From: Asticcacaulis sp. ZE23SCel15
Lineage (GTDB): Bacteria; Pseudomonadota; Alphaproteobacteria; Caulobacterales; Caulobacteraceae
Direction: 5' to 3'
Assembly: GCF_030505395.1 (NCBI RefSeq)
Contig: NZ_CP130044.1
Location: 1,845,001 to 1,909,000, forward strand
DNA length: 64,000 bases
This document shows, one piece after another, positions 25,783 to 34,935 of this stretch; within the stretch, counting starts at the first letter, position 1; every line of letters starts with the position of its first letter. A program made the translations under genes and the position numbers. Below the pieces are notes generated by a model that did not search any database, was not told the DNA's origin, and saw nothing but the letters and a program-made list of their open reading frames with translations.

Positions 25783-27189
25783 ATTCCGGTTAAAGGTTTT
25801 GAAGGCAAACGGGTGGCCATTTTCGGTCTGGGGCGCTCAGGCTTAACCGCCGCGCGCGCGCTCAAGGCCGGTGGGGCTGAGCCGCTGTTGTGGGACGATA
25901 AGCCCCAGAACATGCTGGCCGCGACTAAAGAAGGCTTCACTATCGAGAACCTGAAATCCGCCGACTGGTCAGAGATTGATGCCCTGATGCTGTCGCCGGG
26001 GGTACCGCTGACCCACCCTGAGCCGCACTGGTCGGTGGTGGCGGCAAATGCCGCAAACGTGCCGGTGCTGGGCGATATCGAACTGTTTGCCCGCACCATC
26101 AATGCCTTGCCGGAGCGCAAACGCCCGAAAACCATCGCCATTACCGGCACCAACGGCAAATCTACGACCACGGCCCTGATTGGCCACATCCTGAAAAGCG
26201 CCGGGAAAAATGTCCATGTTGGCGGCAATATCGGCATTGGCGTGCTCGATCTGCCGGCGATTGAGCCGGGCAGTATCTATGTCATTGAAACCTCCAGCTA
26301 CCAGCTTGACCTGACCCATAGTTTCAAGCCCGACGTGTCGGTGCTGATGAATTTTTCGCCGGATCATCTGGATCGTCACGGCGATATGGACGGCTATATC
26401 AAGGCCAAACTGCGCATTTTTGCTAATCAGGGGCCTGATGAGACGGCGGTGATCGGCGCGGACGATCAGTGGACGCAAAGCGTGCTGACCGAGATGAACT
26501 CTCATCCGTCGGTTAAGCTGATCCCGATTTCCGCGCGCCGGACCTTGGGGCGCGGGGTCTATGCCCTGAACGGCATGATCTATGACGCTACGACCGACCG
26601 CGCCAAGGCGGTGTTCGACCTGAAAACCGCCCGCTCACTGGTTGGGCGCCACAACTGGCAAAACGCCTGCGCGGCCTATAGTGCCTGTAAGGCGCTGGGG
26701 CTTTCGGCAGAGGTGATCGCGACGGGGCTAAAATCCTTTCCCGGCCTTGATCACCGCATGCAGGAAGTGGGGCGGATCGGGAAGGTGCGTTTCGTTAATG
26801 ACTCCAAGGCGACCAATGCTGATGCGGCCCGTCAGGCTATGTCGAGCTATGATCAGTTTTACTGGATCGCCGGTGGCCGCGCCAAGGCCGGCGGGGTTGA
26901 GAGCCTGTCTGATCTGTTCCCGCGTGTGAAGGCGGCCTTTCTGATCGGGGAGGCGGCGGAATTGTTTGAAAAAACGATCGGATCGGCTGCGCCCTGTGTC
27001 CAGTCGCGCCACCTGTTTACCGCTGTGGCGCAGGCCTATGCCGAGGCCGAGAAAACCGGAAAGCCAGAGGTCGTGCTGCTGTCGCCCGCCTGTGCGTCCT
27101 TCGATCAGTTTCCGGATTTCGAAGCGCGCGGTGATGCGTTCAAGGACGCGGTGGCGGAGATATCAAAGTCGATTATTGCCGCCAGTTAA
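25780..27189 (+). CDS. murD: UDP-MurNAc-L-alanine:D-glutamate ligase MurD
   Basis: 469 residues. It adds D-glutamate to UDP-MurNAc-L-Ala. Motifs are VAIFGLGRSGLTAARAL, LSPGVPLTHP, ITGTNGKSTTTALIGH (ATP loop), ETSSYQLD, NFSPDHLDRHGD and FVNDSKATNADAA. The TTG start is chosen because of the Shine-Dalgarno and family alignment. The repeat pair between mraY and murD does not interrupt the reading direction. Confidence 0.95.
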   Translation: MIPVKGFEGKRVAIFGLGRSGLTAARALKAGGAEPLLWDDKPQNMLAATKEGFTIENLKSADWSEIDALMLSPGVPLTHPEPHWSVVAANAANVPVLGDIELFARTINALPERKRPKTIAITGTNGKSTTTALIGHILKSAGKNVHVGGNIGIGVLDLPAIEPGSIYVIETSSYQLDLTHSFKPDVSVLMNFSPDHLDRHGDMDGYIKAKLRIFANQGPDETAVIGADDQWTQSVLTEMNSHPSVKLIPISARRTLGRGVYALNGMIYDATTDRAKAVFDLKTARSLVGRHNWQNACAAYSACKALGLSAEVIATGLKSFPGLDHRMQEVGRIGKVRFVNDSKATNADAARQAMSSYDQFYWIAGGRAKAGGVESLSDLFPRVKAAFLIGEAAELFEKTIGSAAPCVQSRHLFTAVAQAYAEAEKTGKPEVVLLSPACASFDQFPDFEARGDAFKDAVAEISKSIIAAS

Positions 27190-27287
27190 AAAAGAATCTG
27201 CCCGTATGGGGTTCTGGTTAACATCCGTTAACCCTCATCCTCTACACCTGAAGCCTCACGCATAATCCGTCATTTTCAGGTGAGATC

Positions 27288-28451
27288 ATGGCCACCGGTT
27301 TCGCTCAGGCTTTTTCCCGCACCGACCGCAGGCCGATGGCCATGTGGTGGTGGACGGTTGACCGCGCCACCATGGTCATGGTCGCGTCGCTGATCATTGT
27401 CGGGCTGTTGTTTTCGTTCTCGTCATCGCCGGTGGCGGCGGCCAAGATCGGGGCGCATTCGCCGATCTATTTCACCCAGCGCCATATCCTGTTTGCTGTG
27501 GCGGCGATATCGGTGATGATGGCGATTTCCATGCTGTCACTGAAAGGCGTCAAGCGCGTCAGTGCCGCTATCTACAGCGTCTCGATCCTGATTATGCTGC
27601 TGCTGCCGTTCATCGGCCACACCTCAAAGGGTGGGCAGCGCTGGCTCAACCTCGGCTTTTTCAAGCTGCAACCGTCCGAGTTCCTCAAGCCCGCCTTGAT
27701 AATCCTGATCGCCTGGATGTTTGCCGAAGGGCAAAAGGGCAAGGGCGTGCCGGGGGTGACCATCGCCTTTTGCCTTTATGTGCTGGCGGTGGCGCTGCTG
27801 CTTATTCAGCCGGATGTGGGGCAATCCCTGCTGATTACCATCGCGTTCGGAGCCTGTTTCTTTATCTCTGGCGTGCCGGTGCGCTGGATTGTCGGGCTGG
27901 GCGCCAGTGTCATGGCGGCCTTGGTTGGATTGTTTTTCGTGCAGCCGCACTTTCGCAACCGCATCATGGGCTTTATCAATCCGGACGGTGACAAATATCA
28001 GGTCAATGCGGGTCTATCGGCGATTTCCAACGGCGGTTTGTGGGGGCAGGGTATCAACGAAGGCACGCAAAAGCGCTTCATCCCCGACCTGCATACCGAT
28101 TTTATCTATTCCGTGATCGGCGAAGAGGCGGGGTTATTCTGGTCGCTGGCGATCATTCTGGTCTTTGGGATCATCGTTATTCGCGGCCTGATCAAGGCCA
28201 TGTCGATGAGCGATCCGTTCCGTCAGATCGCCACATCAGGCCTCTACATCATGTTGGGTACGCAGGTATTTATCAATATCAGCGTCAACTTAGGGGTTAT
28301 TCCGCCAAAAGGCATGACCTTGCCGTTTATTTCTTATGGTGGGTCGTCCTTGCTGGCCATGGGCCTGACGATGGGCTTTATTCTGGCCCTGACCCGCAAG
28401 CGGTCAGGGGAATTGCCGGTCAATGACGACAAAGACCCGACCAAGTGGTAG
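27288..28451 (+). CDS. ftsW: Septal peptidoglycan polymerase FtsW
   Basis: 387 residues of the SEDS family with about ten membrane helices. It polymerises lipid II glycan strands with FtsI at the septum. Motifs are GGQRWLNLGFFKLQPSEFLK, QPDVGQSLL, FIYSVIGEEAGLFW and PPKGMTLPFISYGGSS. The 98-bp gap after murD holds GGTTAAC-N4-GTTAACC. Confidence 0.96.
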   Translation: MATGFAQAFSRTDRRPMAMWWWTVDRATMVMVASLIIVGLLFSFSSSPVAAAKIGAHSPIYFTQRHILFAVAAISVMMAISMLSLKGVKRVSAAIYSVSILIMLLLPFIGHTSKGGQRWLNLGFFKLQPSEFLKPALIILIAWMFAEGQKGKGVPGVTIAFCLYVLAVALLLIQPDVGQSLLITIAFGACFFISGVPVRWIVGLGASVMAALVGLFFVQPHFRNRIMGFINPDGDKYQVNAGLSAISNGGLWGQGINEGTQKRFIPDLHTDFIYSVIGEEAGLFWSLAIILVFGIIVIRGLIKAMSMSDPFRQIATSGLYIMLGTQVFINISVNLGVIPPKGMTLPFISYGGSSLLAMGLTMGFILALTRKRSGELPVNDDKDPTKW

Positions 28452-28458
28452 GTTCGCT

Positions 28459-28485
28459 CACCTTAAAATTTCCAATTTTAAGGTG
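28459..28485. repeat. Perfect 12-bp inverted repeat between ftsW and murG
   Basis: CACCTTAAAATT and AATTTTAAGGTG are separated by 3 bases. There is no T-tract, so it is not a standard terminator. It lies 20 bp before the murG start and could sequester or protect that leader. Confidence 0.7.
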
Positions 28486-28504
28486 GTATTAAGTTAAGAA
28501 AGTA

Positions 28505-29626
28505 GTGACCGTGGCCGATAAGCAAAAATCCGAATCTAAACTCGCGGTCGTAGCGGCGGGTGGCACCGGCGGTCATATGTTTCCGGCGGAAGCTCTGGCG
28601 CGGGAGCTGATTGATCGCGGCTGGCGGATCGTCTTGGCGTCGGATACGCGCGGTGCGGTTTATGCCGAGAATTTTCCGGCCATTGAACGGTTATCGCTGG
28701 AGGCGGCGACCTTTAAGCGCGGCGATATCATCGGCATGATCCGCGCAGGGATCAAGATCGCCACCGGCGTGCTTCAGGCCCGCAAAGCCTTTGCGCGCTT
28801 GAAACCTGATGCGGTTATTGGCTTTGGCGGTTACCCGTCCTATCCCGCCCTGATCGCCGCCATTACCCGCTCAGATACCACGCTGATCCACGAACAAAAT
28901 TCGGTGCTGGGCCGTTCAAACCGCGAACTGGTGACTCGCGTCGATGCGGTCGCCTGTGCGTTCCCGACCTTGAAGATGGCCCCCGAAGCCCTGACCGGTA
29001 AGGTCGAGGTGGTCGGCAATCCGGTGCGCCCTGACATTCGCGCGCTTTTTGACAAACCCTATCCGGATAATTTCAAACCGATCCGGATTCTGGTCACCGG
29101 CGGCTCACAGGGGGCGAAGATCCTGTCGGAGACCGTGCCGCAGGCTCTGGCCCTGTTGCCTGCGTCGTTGCGGATACGCTTAAGTGTCGAACAGCAGACC
29201 CGCGCCGAACAGGTCGATGAAGCGAAAAAAATCTATGCCGAGGCGGGCATTGAGGCTGATATCGCGCCGTTTTTCAGCAATATGGCCGAACGTCTCGAGC
29301 GCGCCCATCTGGTCATTGGCCGGGCCGGGGCCTCGACCTGCTGTGAACTGGCGGTGGCCGGAAAACCGTCCGTCCTGATCCCGCTTAAGATCGCGGCGGA
29401 TAATCATCAGTTCTACAATGCCGAAGTGCTGAAAGAAGCCGGTGGCGCGATTGTCATCAATGAAGACGACGCCGATGCCGAAACCCTGGCCGAGGCGATC
29501 AAGACCCTGATTGACCAGCCGGTGCGTCTCAAAGGCATGGCCGTCTGCGCACGGTCAGTCGCGCGCGCCGACGCTGCCAAACGGCTGGCCGATCTGGTCG
29601 AACGTACCGTGGCGAAAAAGACCTGA
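28505..29626 (+). CDS. murG: UDP-GlcNAc:lipid I N-acetylglucosaminyltransferase MurG
   Basis: 373 residues. It makes lipid II at the inner face of the membrane (GT28, GT-B fold). Motifs are AAGGTGGHMFPAEALA, FGGYPSYPAL, LIHEQNSVLGRSNR, TGGSQGAKIL and VIGRAGASTCCELAV. The start is a GTG, with a second GTG six bases later; AAGAAAG is upstream. Confidence 0.96.
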   Translation: MTVADKQKSESKLAVVAAGGTGGHMFPAEALARELIDRGWRIVLASDTRGAVYAENFPAIERLSLEAATFKRGDIIGMIRAGIKIATGVLQARKAFARLKPDAVIGFGGYPSYPALIAAITRSDTTLIHEQNSVLGRSNRELVTRVDAVACAFPTLKMAPEALTGKVEVVGNPVRPDIRALFDKPYPDNFKPIRILVTGGSQGAKILSETVPQALALLPASLRIRLSVEQQTRAEQVDEAKKIYAEAGIEADIAPFFSNMAERLERAHLVIGRAGASTCCELAVAGKPSVLIPLKIAADNHQFYNAEVLKEAGGAIVINEDDADAETLAEAIKTLIDQPVRLKGMAVCARSVARADAAKRLADLVERTVAKKT

Positions 29627-29687
29627 TTTCACTAGCGCGTCTTTATGCGTTGCGTGATAGTTTTATCGGGCAAGATTAGGGGATTCT

Positions 29688-30794
29688 ATGTCCAAGCATG
29701 ACAGCAACGGCGTGACCGCGGGTTTCATTCAGCGTGTGCTGTTCATTTTGTTGATCGTGGCCTTAAGCGCATTGGCGCTCAAGCTGGTCAGCATCTGGCT
29801 TTTGATTTTTGGGGCGATCATTGTCGCGGTCATTTTGCGGGCTGTGTCCGAGCCGCTCATCCGTTATCTTAAAGTACCGGAACCTGTATCCATTTTGCTG
29901 GCGCTGGTGATTTTGATCGCGGGTTTAACCGGCGCGTTTTATTTCTTTGGCTGGCAGATATCGCGCCAGATCGAGGATCTGTGGCAACAGATGCCCGCGG
30001 CCTGGGACCGGCTTGAGGTTCAGATCAATGGTACGCCGACGGGCACGTTTGTGCATGAGCAGATCGATAGTCTGGGGCAAAAAGCCGGTCAGTTGATCTC
30101 TATGGCGCCCAAGATCGCCGGTGAGGTGTTCGCGACTCTGGCCAATCTGGTGGTGGCGATCGTCGGTGGTATATTTCTGGCCATGCGTCCGGGCAGCTAT
30201 CGTGACGGCATTGTGATGCTGTTCCCCAAGTCGCAACGCGCCCTGACTAAGGAGTGCCTGAACGATAGTGGCAAATCCCTTCAGATGTGGTTGCTGGCTC
30301 AGGCGTTTTCTATGGTGCTGGTGGGGTCGCTGACCGCTATTGGCTTGTCGATTGTCGGCGTTAAGTCGGCGCTGGCGCTGGGGCTTATTTCGGGCTTGGC
30401 GCAGTTCGTGCCGATTGTGGGGCCCATCGTCTCCGCCGGACCGGGGCTGTTGCTGGCGGGGTCTGAGGGCCTGCCGACGTTTCTGTGGGCGCTGCTGATC
30501 TATGTCGGGGTGTCGCAACTGGAAAGCAATGTGATTACGCCTATGGTGCAAAAGCATGTCGCCTCGATCCCCACCGTTGTCACCCTGTTTGCGGTGATCG
30601 CGTTTGGCACTCTGCTGGGGCCGATGGGCATCCTGTTTGCCACCCCGCTGACGGTGGTGATCTACACGCTGGTGCTTAAGCTCTATGTGGGGAAGGTTCT
30701 GGATGATCCGCTGAGTGCCGCCCGCAGCGAACCGGACATCAAAGAGGGCAAAGCGCCGGGGATTTTCGGGTTTTTAAGGGGGCTTGAAAAGTAG
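29688..30794 (+). CDS. AI-2E/PerM family transporter
   Basis: 368 residues. Hydrophobic helices form the usual N-terminal group, a soluble amphipathic segment (SRQIEDLWQQMPAAWDRLE), and the C-terminal conserved core (GLISGLAQFVPIVGPIVSA, ESNVITPMVQKHVASIP). Family members export AI-2, ions or other small solutes; the substrate here is unknown. The gene lies inside the dcw cluster between murG and murC, which is not standard. Confidence 0.88.
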   Translation: MSKHDSNGVTAGFIQRVLFILLIVALSALALKLVSIWLLIFGAIIVAVILRAVSEPLIRYLKVPEPVSILLALVILIAGLTGAFYFFGWQISRQIEDLWQQMPAAWDRLEVQINGTPTGTFVHEQIDSLGQKAGQLISMAPKIAGEVFATLANLVVAIVGGIFLAMRPGSYRDGIVMLFPKSQRALTKECLNDSGKSLQMWLLAQAFSMVLVGSLTAIGLSIVGVKSALALGLISGLAQFVPIVGPIVSAGPGLLLAGSEGLPTFLWALLIYVGVSQLESNVITPMVQKHVASIPTVVTLFAVIAFGTLLGPMGILFATPLTVVIYTLVLKLYVGKVLDDPLSAARSEPDIKEGKAPGIFGFLRGLEK

Positions 30795-30802
30795 ATTAAG
30801 GG

Positions 30803-31096
30803 TCAGGTTAGATGGCGTCTGGCGTCCATACTTTGGTGTAAGATCCGGACAATCAGAATGCCTTTGTCTTCAAGTATGTAATAAAGGCTGTGGCTTGCGA
30901 CATGAAGGCAGCGCAAGCCGTCACCTAAATCATGGCGTTCAAAGCCCACGAAAGGCCGCTCGCTCAAGCGATCAAACGCGGTTATCAGATTTGCAGCATA
31001 GGTATCAGCTTGGCGCGCTCCAAAAAGCTCAATGCCCGCTTCGTACAGTTTTGCGAAATCACTGTCAGCCTTGGCGCTTAGTCTGTAACGGGTCAT
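30803..31096 (-). CDS. parE: ParE-family toxin
   Basis: 97 residues with the RelE/ParE fold: YRLSAKADSDFAKLYEAGIE, FDRLSERPFVGFERHDLG, RCLHVASHSLYYILEDKGILIVRILHQ. ParE toxins poison DNA gyrase. It overlaps the 3' end of the antitoxin gene by about 30 bp. It is transcribed against the dcw genes. Confidence 0.9.
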   Translation of the reverse strand: MTRYRLSAKADSDFAKLYEAGIELFGARQADTYAANLITAFDRLSERPFVGFERHDLGDGLRCLHVASHSLYYILEDKGILIVRILHQSMDARRHLT

Positions 31097-31331
31097 TCGC
31101 TATCCTGTCTTTCACAGCCTGCATGATTTCCTGTGGCGTTCTCGGACTTATCCCGCTATCCAGCCCGTCCTGAATGGCTTGTTTCAGGGCCGTATATTTG
31201 GCCGCATTTTCCTGATCCCGCCGGACCAGATCGCGGAAATATTCAGACGTGTTGTTATATTCCCCGGCCTTGACGCGCGCCTGAACATAGTCGTTCATGC
31301 CATCGGTCATGGAAATTGAAATCTTGGCCAT
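31065..31331 (-). CDS. parD: ParD-family antitoxin
   Basis: 88 residues. A ribbon-helix-helix DNA-binding N-terminus (AKISISMTDGMNDYVQARV, then YNNTSEYFRDLVRRDQE) is followed by a toxin-binding tail (GLDSGISPRTPQEIMQAVK). It neutralises ParE and represses the pair. The ATG at 31331 has GGGAG 8 bp upstream; a start five codons earlier is less likely. Confidence 0.9.
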   Translation of the reverse strand: MAKISISMTDGMNDYVQARVKAGEYNNTSEYFRDLVRRDQENAAKYTALKQAIQDGLDSGISPRTPQEIMQAVKDRIANDPLQTKRQG

Positions 31332-31348
31332 ATCAAAAACTCCCATAC

Positions 31349-31373
31349 ATATATGCCTTACCGTAGCATATAT
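31349..31373. promoter_or_regulatory. Candidate ParD operator
   Basis: ATATATGC (31349-31356) and GCATATAT (31366-31373) are perfect inverted arms 9 bp apart, 18 bp before the parD start, as expected for autoregulation by a ribbon-helix-helix antitoxin. Confidence 0.65.
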
Positions 31374-31495
31374 TCCGAACTATTCCTACCTGTTCCGATC
31401 ATTGGGCTGGCCAAAAATCGCAAGTGACACCTCATGCGCTATGGTTTAAACGCAAACCCCACCTTCAAATTCATAATAGTGATGTTAAGCCTTAC

Positions 31496-32920
31496 ATGAC
31501 CGCTTCAAAGCTCCGCCCGACCCCGTTTGATCTTGGCCCCGTCCACTTCGTCGGCATCGGCGGCATCGGCATGAGCGGCATCGCTGAGATCATGCTGAAA
31601 ATCGGCTATGCCGTGCAGGGCTCGGATGCCAAGGCCTCTGCCAATACCGAACGGCTGGAAAAGCTGGGCGCGAAAATCTTCATCGGCCACGCACCGGAGC
31701 ATGTCACGGACGGCGTGTGTGCGCTGGTCTATTCGACGGCGGTCAAAGCCGATAATCCTGAGATGGTGGAAGCCCGCAAACGCCGCATCCCGCAGGTGCG
31801 CCGTGCCGAAATGCTGGCTGAACTGATGCGGTTGCAGTTTTCGATCGCGGTTGGCGGCACCCACGGTAAGACGACGACAACCTCGATGGTGGCGACCCTG
31901 TTGGATGCCGGCGGGCTTGATCCCACGGTCGTCAATGGCGGCATCATCAACGCCTACGGCACCAATGCCAAGGTCGGCGACGGCGACTGGATCGTGGTTG
32001 AGGCCGATGAATCTGACGGCTCGTTCCTGCGCCTGAAATCGACGCTCGCCATTGTCACCAATATCGACGCCGAACACCTCGACCACTGGGGCGATTTCGA
32101 AGCCGTCAAAAAAGGCTTTGTCGATTTCGTGGAGAATATTCCCTTCTACGGCTTTGCCTGTGTGTGCATCGACCACCCCGAAGTGCAGGCCCTGGCGGCC
32201 AAGGTCGATAACCGCCGCCTGATCCCCTACGGTGAAAGCCCGCAGGCTGAGGTGCGCTGTGCCAATATCGAGTTCAGTGCCGACGGCGCGTGTTTTGATG
32301 TGGTCTTCACCCCGCGCGAGGCGGAATCCTTTACCTGGGAAAAACTGAAGCTGCCGATGACCGGCAACCACAATGTCTCCAACGCCACCGCAGCCATCGC
32401 TGTGGCCCGTGAGTTGGGCGTCAGCGAGGCCGATGTGCGTAAGGGCCTTGGCGGGTTCGGCGGGGTCAAGCGCCGCTTTACCACGACCGGTGTGACCAAA
32501 GACGGCATCCGCGTGATCGACGACTACGGCCACCATCCGGTCGAGATTGCGGCTGTGCTTAAGGCCGCCCGTCAGGTGACCACAAACCGCGTCATCGCCG
32601 TCGTGCAGCCTCACCGCTATACCCGTCTGCGCGACCTGATGGCTGAGTTCTCAAGCTGCTTCCATGATGCCGATACGGTGATTGTCGCGGATGTCTATAG
32701 TGCCGGTGAAGCGCCGATTGAGGGTGTGTCGAAGGACGCGCTGGTTGACGGTCTGCACCGCTTTGGCCACCGCAATGCTATCGCTCTCGAAAGCCCGGCG
32801 GCCTTGCCTGACCTGATCCGGGCGGAGGCCAAGCCGGGCGATCTGGTCGTGCTGCTGGGCGCCGGTGATATCACCCAGTGGGCCTATGCCCTGCCTGGGC
32901 AGTTGGATGCGGGCGAATGA
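31496..32920 (+). CDS. murC: UDP-MurNAc:L-alanine ligase MurC
   Basis: 474 residues. It adds the first L-alanine to UDP-MurNAc. Motifs are [32 protein letters not shown] (ATP loop), [24 protein letters not shown] and [10 protein letters not shown]. The ATG at 31496 begins [14 protein letters not shown] and matches the family start; a longer frame from 31424 is not conserved. The stop overlaps the murB ATG. Confidence 0.96.
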   Translation: MTASKLRPTPFDLGPVHFVGIGGIGMSGIAEIMLKIGYAVQGSDAKASANTERLEKLGAKIFIGHAPEHVTDGVCALVYSTAVKADNPEMVEARKRRIPQVRRAEMLAELMRLQFSIAVGGTHGKTTTTSMVATLLDAGGLDPTVVNGGIINAYGTNAKVGDGDWIVVEADESDGSFLRLKSTLAIVTNIDAEHLDHWGDFEAVKKGFVDFVENIPFYGFACVCIDHPEVQALAAKVDNRRLIPYGESPQAEVRCANIEFSADGACFDVVFTPREAESFTWEKLKLPMTGNHNVSNATAAIAVARELGVSEADVRKGLGGFGGVKRRFTTTGVTKDGIRVIDDYGHHPVEIAAVLKAARQVTTNRVIAVVQPHRYTRLRDLMAEFSSCFHDADTVIVADVYSAGEAPIEGVSKDALVDGLHRFGHRNAIALESPAALPDLIRAEAKPGDLVVLLGAGDITQWAYALPGQLDAGE

Positions 32921-33810
32921 CCTGGACTGACAATCTCCCTCCCGTGCGCGGGCGGATCATGACCCATGCCGACATGGCGCCGTTCACCTGGTTTCGGGTC
33001 GGCGGGCCTGCGGATGTGATCTTCCTACCCGCCGACGAAGCTGATCTGGAAGCCTTTTTAAAGGCACTCGATCCTGCTGTGCCGGTCATGACGGTCGGTG
33101 TCGGCTCCAACCTTCTGGTGCGTGACGGCGGCGTCGACGGTGTGGTCATCCGGCTGGGTAAGGGCTTCGCCGACATCCGCCCGATGGATCACAACCGCAT
33201 CTATGCCGGAGCGGCAGCGCTGGACAAACAGGTCGCCAAGGTCGCTGCGCAAAACGGCATAGGTGATCTGGAGTTCTATACCGGCGTGCCGGGGACGATA
33301 GGCGGGGCGATTGTTATGAACGCGGGCTGCTATGGCTCGGAAACCAAGGACGTGCTGGTCGAAGCCTATGCCTTAACGCGGGCCGGTGAGCGGGTGATTT
33401 TGTCGAACACAGACATGGGCTACACCTATCGGCATTCAGTTCCCGAAAACCTTATTTATACGGGCGCGCTCTATCAGGGGACGCACGATGATCCGGTGGC
33501 GGTCATGGATCGCATGGACGAAATCACGGCGCGGCGAGAAACGACCCAGCCGATCCGCGAAAAGACCGGTGGCTCGACCTTCAAAAACCCCGAAGGTCAC
33601 TCGGCGTGGAAGCTGGTCGATGAGGCGGGTTGGCGCGGCAAACTGTTCGGCGGTGCCAAGTTTTCGGAACTGCATTCCAACTTCCTGATCAATACCGGTG
33701 AAGCCACCGCCGCCGACCTTGAAGGCTTAGGCGATACCGTCCGAGCCGAGGTCAAAGACAAGTTCGGCGTTGATCTCAATTGGGAAATCAAGCGGGTGGG
33801 GCGGAAGTGA
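32917..33810 (+). CDS. murB: UDP-N-acetylenolpyruvoylglucosamine reductase MurB
   Basis: 297 residues, type I/II FAD enzyme that reduces enolpyruvyl-UDP-GlcNAc to UDP-MurNAc with NADPH. Motifs are [61 protein letters not shown] (proton-donor Ser) and [11 protein letters not shown]. It is the last dcw gene here; the expected ddl-ftsQ-ftsA-ftsZ do not follow. The stop touches the next repeat. Confidence 0.96.
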   Translation: MTWTDNLPPVRGRIMTHADMAPFTWFRVGGPADVIFLPADEADLEAFLKALDPAVPVMTVGVGSNLLVRDGGVDGVVIRLGKGFADIRPMDHNRIYAGAAALDKQVAKVAAQNGIGDLEFYTGVPGTIGGAIVMNAGCYGSETKDVLVEAYALTRAGERVILSNTDMGYTYRHSVPENLIYTGALYQGTHDDPVAVMDRMDEITARRETTQPIREKTGGSTFKNPEGHSAWKLVDEAGWRGKLFGGAKFSELHSNFLINTGEATAADLEGLGDTVRAEVKDKFGVDLNWEIKRVGRK

Positions 33811-33934
33811 TTTACCCCCTCTTGATGTCAATATTGCTATTGCCATCAAGCTCCCCCTGCAACAGGGGGAGTTCTTAAGATTAGAACCTCCCCTGTTGCA
33901 GGGGAGGGTGCCCGAAGGGCGGGTGGGGTAAAAA
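33811..33934. repeat. Inverted pair of two-hairpin repeats between murB and folP
   Basis: Left unit: TTTACCCCCT, inner stem CTTGATG/CATCAAG (33821-33850, one inner mismatch), outer hairpin CTCCCCCTG/CAGGGGGAG (33851-33871), TTCTTAAGA. Right unit: TTAGAA, outer hairpin CCTCCCCTG/CAGGGGAGG (33887-33907), inner GCCC/GGGC, GGTGGGGTAAAA. The left unit matches the right end of the DUF559 unit closely. The right end reads straight into the folP ATG and gives its Shine-Dalgarno. Confidence 0.9.
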
Positions 33935-34765
33935 ATGACGCTCAGTGATTTAAACGACCAAACCGGCCCGCTGATCATGGGGGTGGTCAATGTCACGCCC
34001 GACAGCTTTTCCGATGGCGGGCGGTTTTTCCTGCATGCGTCGGCCATTGAACAGGCTAAGTCCCTGATCGAAGCGGGGGCCGATGTGCTCGATATCGGCG
34101 GCGAGTCCACCCGTCCGGGGGCCATTCCGGTTAGCATTGCCGATGAAATCGCCCGCGTCGTGCCGGTGATCGAGGGGTTGCGTAAGGACTATGGCGTCCC
34201 GATCAGCATCGACACCTTCAAACAGGAAGTCGCACGCGCCGCGGTGGCCGCAGGCGCCACCATCTGGAACGATATCCGCGCCCTGGAAGGTGAGGGCAGT
34301 CTTGAGGCCGCCACGGAATTAAACTGTGACATCATCCTGATGCACATGAAGGGCGATCCCCAAACCATGCAGTCTGAGCCACGCTATGACGATGTGGTGG
34401 CGGAGGTCAAAGCATACCTCTTGGCCCGTGCCGAAGCCGCGATGTCAGCGGGGGTAGCGCGGGAACGTATCTGGCTTGATCCCGGCATCGGCTTTGGCAA
34501 AACGCTGGATCATAACCTGAGTCTGATCCGCGCCACAGGGCGACTGGCCGCTCACGGTTTTCCGCTGCTGATGGCCGCGTCGCGTAAGCGCTTTATCGCC
34601 GCCCTCGAAGAACGCGAAGGGGCCGATCCCTCGACGGCCGATGAGCGCATCGGCGGCACGATTGCGGTCCATCTTAAGGCGCTCGAACTGGGCGCAAAGA
34701 TGGTTCGTGTGCATGACGTGAAGGCGATGAAACAAGCCATTAGAACGTGGAAAGCCTGCCTTTAG
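33935..34765 (+). CDS. folP: Dihydropteroate synthase
   Basis: 276 residues. It condenses hydroxymethyl-dihydropterin pyrophosphate with p-aminobenzoate in folate synthesis. Motifs are MGVVNVTPDSFSDGG, DIGGESTRPGA, ISIDTFKQEVA, LMHMKGDP and DPGIGFGKT. The Shine-Dalgarno (GTGGGG) belongs to the repeat unit ahead of it. The last codons lie in a large stem structure. Confidence 0.96.
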   Translation: MTLSDLNDQTGPLIMGVVNVTPDSFSDGGRFFLHASAIEQAKSLIEAGADVLDIGGESTRPGAIPVSIADEIARVVPVIEGLRKDYGVPISIDTFKQEVARAAVAAGATIWNDIRALEGEGSLEAATELNCDIILMHMKGDPQTMQSEPRYDDVVAEVKAYLLARAEAAMSAGVARERIWLDPGIGFGKTLDHNLSLIRATGRLAAHGFPLLMAASRKRFIAALEEREGADPSTADERIGGTIAVHLKALELGAKMVRVHDVKAMKQAIRTWKACL

Positions 34766-34856
34766 GCGATCTACGTCGTTGTTGTCGCTTGGCTGTATAT
34801 TCAATACAGCCGTCGCTAAACGCCTAGTATCTCATCCAAAATTCAGGCTTTCCGCG
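34746..34856. repeat. Large nested inverted-repeat structure at the end of folP
   Basis: Outer arms 34746-34758 and 34844-34856 (13 bp, one G-T pair), middle TAGGCG/CGCCTA (34763-34768 and 34821-34826), inner GGCTGTAT/ATACAGCC (34791-34798 and 34804-34811). The last folP codons and stop are in the left arm. No T-tract follows, so it may be a structured RNA end or a decayed element. Confidence 0.55.
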
Positions 34857-34935
34857 GAAGTGAAGAAATAGCCTTGCGTCCTTATTGGGGGGCTTTTATA
34901 GCCTTGTGATAACTCAATATTTGAACAGGTGACCC

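Noticed and set aside
27221-27238. CtrA site before ftsW (GGTTAAC-N4-GTTAACC)
   Set aside because: The two TTAA are 6 bp apart rather than 7, so I do not call a CtrA box; the palindrome is only noted.
31505-32614. 369-codon open frame antisense to murC
   Set aside because: Shadow of a well-defined MurC.
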